From: a bacterium | GTDB taxonomy: Bacteria; UBP6; UBA1177 | Reading direction: 5' to 3' | DNA: 39,048 nucleotides | NCBI GenBank assembly: GCA_016290135.1 | Contig: JAEESW010000021.1 | Coordinates: forward strand, 1 to 39,048 | In this document: positions 37,243 through 39,048 of the stretch, piece after piece | How positions within the stretch are numbered: the stretch's first letter is position 1 | Layout: the number at the start of each line of letters is the position of its first letter | Translations under genes and position numbers: made by a program | The notes under the pieces: model-generated | What the model was told of the DNA's origin: nothing | The model's database searches: none | Seen by the model: the letters and a program-made list of their open reading frames with translations, nothing else

Positions 37243-38655
37243 TCAGAACTGAAGATCGCCGCTTCCGAGAACACTCTTGCCCGAGTAGGCGAAGCGCGTT
37301 ATCACGCTTTTGAGTTCACGTATATTGCCGGGCCAGCTGTATGAAAGCAGTTTCTTTACGGCGGAGTCTTCGATCTCGAGCTCCCTGCCGCTGAGAGCGC
37401 GGTAAAGATGTTTCGCAAGCGGAACGATGTCGGCTTCATGGTCTCTGAGCGGCGGTATTTTTACGTGAAGAGTCGAGATCCTGTAAAAAAGGTCCTTTCT
37501 GAAAGTCTGTGCCGCGACCGCGTTTTCAAGATCTTTGTTCGTGGCAAGCACAAGGTTGACATCAACTTTTCTTCCGACACCGCTCTCTCCGACTTTGCGG
37601 ACATTCCAGTCCTCGAGGACACGGAGAAGTTTTGACTGCAGAGTCACAGGGATCTCCGCGATCTCATCAAGGAAAAGTGTGCCGCCGTCAGCCAGCATGA
37701 AGGCCCCGTCACGCTCTTCGGCGCCGGTGAAACCGCCTTTCGCAGTGCCGAAAAGTTCGCTCTCAGCCAGAGTTTCGGGGATGCTTGCCGCGTTGTAGGT
37801 GATGAAAGCTCCTTTCCGACCGCTTGTTTTGTGGATGAATTCAGCGAAGACCTCTTTGCCCGATCCGCTCTCGCCCGAAAGAAGGATTATCGGATGGTTG
37901 CGGAAGAGCACGGGCTGGTTGAGCCAGTTCTCTATCTGCTCGAAATATGGTGAAAGCGACCCAGAGAGGAATGTCTCGCTCGTTTTTTCCTTGTTGATTT
38001 TTATCGTGACATCATGCCTGCCGGCGATCGAGAAGCGGTATTTGCCCTCTTCGAGTATGCCGTTGTTTATCCTGACGCCGTTCACCCATGTGCCGTTTTT
38101 TCCTTTGTTGAGGAAAAGGATCCCCCGTTCGCTCATCTCGAGGATGACGTGTTCGCTTGAGACCTCGTCGAAAGCAACTGAAATATCGGCGTTTTTGCGC
38201 CCGATCACGATCCTGCGGCCAGGTCTGAAAACAAATGTTTTGTGGATGCCGCCGAAAGTTGTCTCGATGTTCTTGAATTCTGTGGGTTCATCCTCGATGA
38301 CCAGCGTGTTGCCTGCTTTGGAGGAAGGCTCGTCAGACATCGACGGGACCAGGTTCGATGTGGGGGAGAACGAAAAAGAGAAGTCGTTGAGCGAGAAGAC
38401 ATCGGAACCTTCGAATATCTCGCCGCCTGAAATTTTTCTGCCGTTAAGTTTGAACTCGCCCGAGACAGGGTAAAGACTCCAGGAGTAGTCCTTTTTCTCG
38501 AAGTTGAACTCCTTGCGCATCGAAAGCTCGCATTCGCGCATCTCATCAGGGAAGAGTATGTCGCCTTCGCTTCCGCCGATGACGATTTTTTTCCGGGCAC
38601 TGTTTATATAAAAGGAAAAAAGATGTTTCGAGCCCCTGTAAATAAGAAGATACAT
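37243..38655 (-). CDS. Protein with two FHA domains and a sigma54-activator-type AAA+ domain
   Basis: A 470-residue protein. ATG 38655 has GAGG upstream; an in-frame codon at 38685 has none. Residues about 15-95 look like a diverged FHA domain. Residues about 138-220 are a clear FHA domain (IGRKNADI, SSEH, NKGKNGTWVNG), which binds phosphothreonine peptides. Residues 235-470 are the sigma54-interaction AAA+ domain: Walker A GESGSGKE (261-268), the loop GGFTGA (307-312) instead of GAFTGA, Walker B GGTLFLDE (324-331), the arginine-finger region FRKDLFYR (385-392) and WPGNIREL (441-448). It ends soon after, with no Fis-type helix-turn-helix, so it cannot bind DNA in the usual way. FHA-linked activators are typical of Myxococcota, acting downstream of Ser/Thr kinases. 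Confidence 0.9.
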   Translation of the reverse strand: MYLLIYRGSKHLFSFYINSARKKIVIGGSEGDILFPDEMRECELSMRKEFNFEKKDYSWSLYPVSGEFKLNGRKISGGEIFEGSDVFSLNDFSFSFSPTSNLVPSMSDEPSSKAGNTLVIEDEPTEFKNIETTFGGIHKTFVFRPGRRIVIGRKNADISVAFDEVSSEHVILEMSERGILFLNKGKNGTWVNGVRINNGILEEGKYRFSIAGRHDVTIKINKEKTSETFLSGSLSPYFEQIENWLNQPVLFRNHPIILLSGESGSGKEVFAEFIHKTSGRKGAFITYNAASIPETLAESELFGTAKGGFTGAEERDGAFMLADGGTLFLDEIAEIPVTLQSKLLRVLEDWNVRKVGESGVGRKVDVNLVLATNKDLENAVAAQTFRKDLFYRISTLHVKIPPLRDHEADIVPLAKHLYRALSGRELEIEDSAVKKLLSYSWPGNIRELKSVITRFAYSGKSVLGSGDLQF

Positions 38656-38942
38656 GGCAAACCTCACCTCACCCTGACATCTCACCGTAGAGCCGCAGTA
38701 TTGTGATGTCTCTACACTAAAACCGCGATATTATAATCAGATTTTTTTTAAAAGCGAGTTGCGGCGCCGGTATTGGTTGAGATCTCCGCGTTGCCGGCGT
38801 GATCCGGCTGCGGTGCTTCCGGATTCCGGTCTTTTCCTGCCGTATTCGGGAACCAGGTAAAAAAACGCAGTGTTAAGCAAAAAAAATCTCCCAGTAAAAT
38901 CGGCGTGTTATGCAAAAAGATGAAAAAAGTGAAAAAAATAAT
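38656..38942 (-). other. Intergenic stretch without a gene
   Basis: I see no credible gene here. It must hold the promoter of the FHA-AAA+ gene; a minus-strand TATAAT (complement of 38730-38735) is the only element close to consensus, and no matching -35 is convincing. Runs of A and T near 38740-38750 and 38870-38885 are unexplained. Confidence 0.5.
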
Positions 38943-38970
38943 TTGACTTTCGGTTTTGAATCGCTAAGAT
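38943..38970 (+). promoter_or_regulatory. Probable rRNA-operon promoter
   Basis: TTGACT (38943-38948), 16 bp, then TAAGAT (38965-38970), followed directly by the G+C-rich discriminator ACGCCCCGC typical of growth-rate-controlled stable-RNA promoters. No protein start codon with a ribosome binding site follows before the window ends. Confidence 0.55.
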
Positions 38971-39048
38971 ACGCCCCGCTTTTTTGAGAGGTCATTGAAA
39001 ACTGAGCAGCAGAAATGAGACACACAGCGAATAATTGGGTCTTTAAAT
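38971..39048 (+). other. Probable leader of a 16S rRNA operon, cut by window edge
   Basis: The sequence ATTGAAAACTGAG (38994-39006) and the final GTCTTTAAAT (close to boxA-like antitermination elements) resemble the leader just before 16S rRNA in many bacteria. The rRNA itself would lie beyond base 39048, so this is a prediction from position and style only. Confidence 0.4.

Overview
The window carries a bacterial chromosome segment of intermediate G+C content. Four things suggest an anaerobic deltaproteobacterial, Myxococcota-like organism. They are a lipoprotein built of Myxococcus-type cysteine-rich repeats with Asp/Thr/Pro-rich linkers, two lipoproteins with repeated DUF1566 (Lcl C-terminal) domains, an enhancer-binding-protein AAA+ domain joined to two FHA domains, and the oxygen-sensitive class III ribonucleotide reductase. 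The taxonomic call is inference from domain content only; no marker search was possible.

Layout. 1-7210 holds the 3' part of rpoB and all of rpoC, closed by a textbook intrinsic terminator. 7232-10347 has a TPR lipoprotein facing a DUF1566 lipoprotein. 10462-10796 is a tRNA operon (Gly-GCC, Cys-GCA, Leu-UAA) behind a good sigma70-type promoter. 10874-15055 holds a ferredoxin-type aldo/keto reductase broken by a single-base frameshift, the cysteine-rich lipoprotein and a MoxR/RavA-like ATPase. 15131-27076 is an A+T-richer accessory island. 27087-30903 has an AAA_14/DUF4143 ATPase, an ABC-2 permease and a POT-like transporter. 30996-36496 is a five-gene operon (unknown protein, PhnP-like hydrolase, Lgt-like protein, pgi, galE). 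36501-38655 on the minus strand holds a TrmN6-like methyltransferase and the FHA-AAA+ protein. The last ~100 bases look like an rRNA-operon promoter and leader, with 16S rRNA expected just beyond the end.

The most interesting part is the island. A CARF-like sensor gene (25034-25654) lies 2 nt upstream of a divergent sigma70-family-like gene (25657-26538). Their leader, and three other intergenic leaders in the island, share a promoter-like motif, GTCAAC - exactly 17 bp - CTTAT, with a T-rich TTTTC element inside the spacer. The four copies precede two paralogous 97-residue zinc-ribbon-like proteins, an operon of nrdG, nrdD, a phosphoesterase, a dNMP-kinase-like protein and a fused leucine-rich-repeat/Mod-type DNA methyltransferase, and the CARF-sigma pair itself. 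I infer a ligand-gated alternative sigma factor that controls its own operon and a small local regulon. A divergently transcribed membrane-anchored NTPase with a C-terminal HEPN-type RNase motif sits next to it, as in defence islands. No CRISPR array, cas effector genes or cyclic-oligonucleotide synthase is present in the window.

Other signals worth attention are four copies of a 12-bp sequence at exactly 32-bp period running into the start codon of the AAA_14 ATPase, and near-duplicate promoter-leader-gene segments at both ends of the island.
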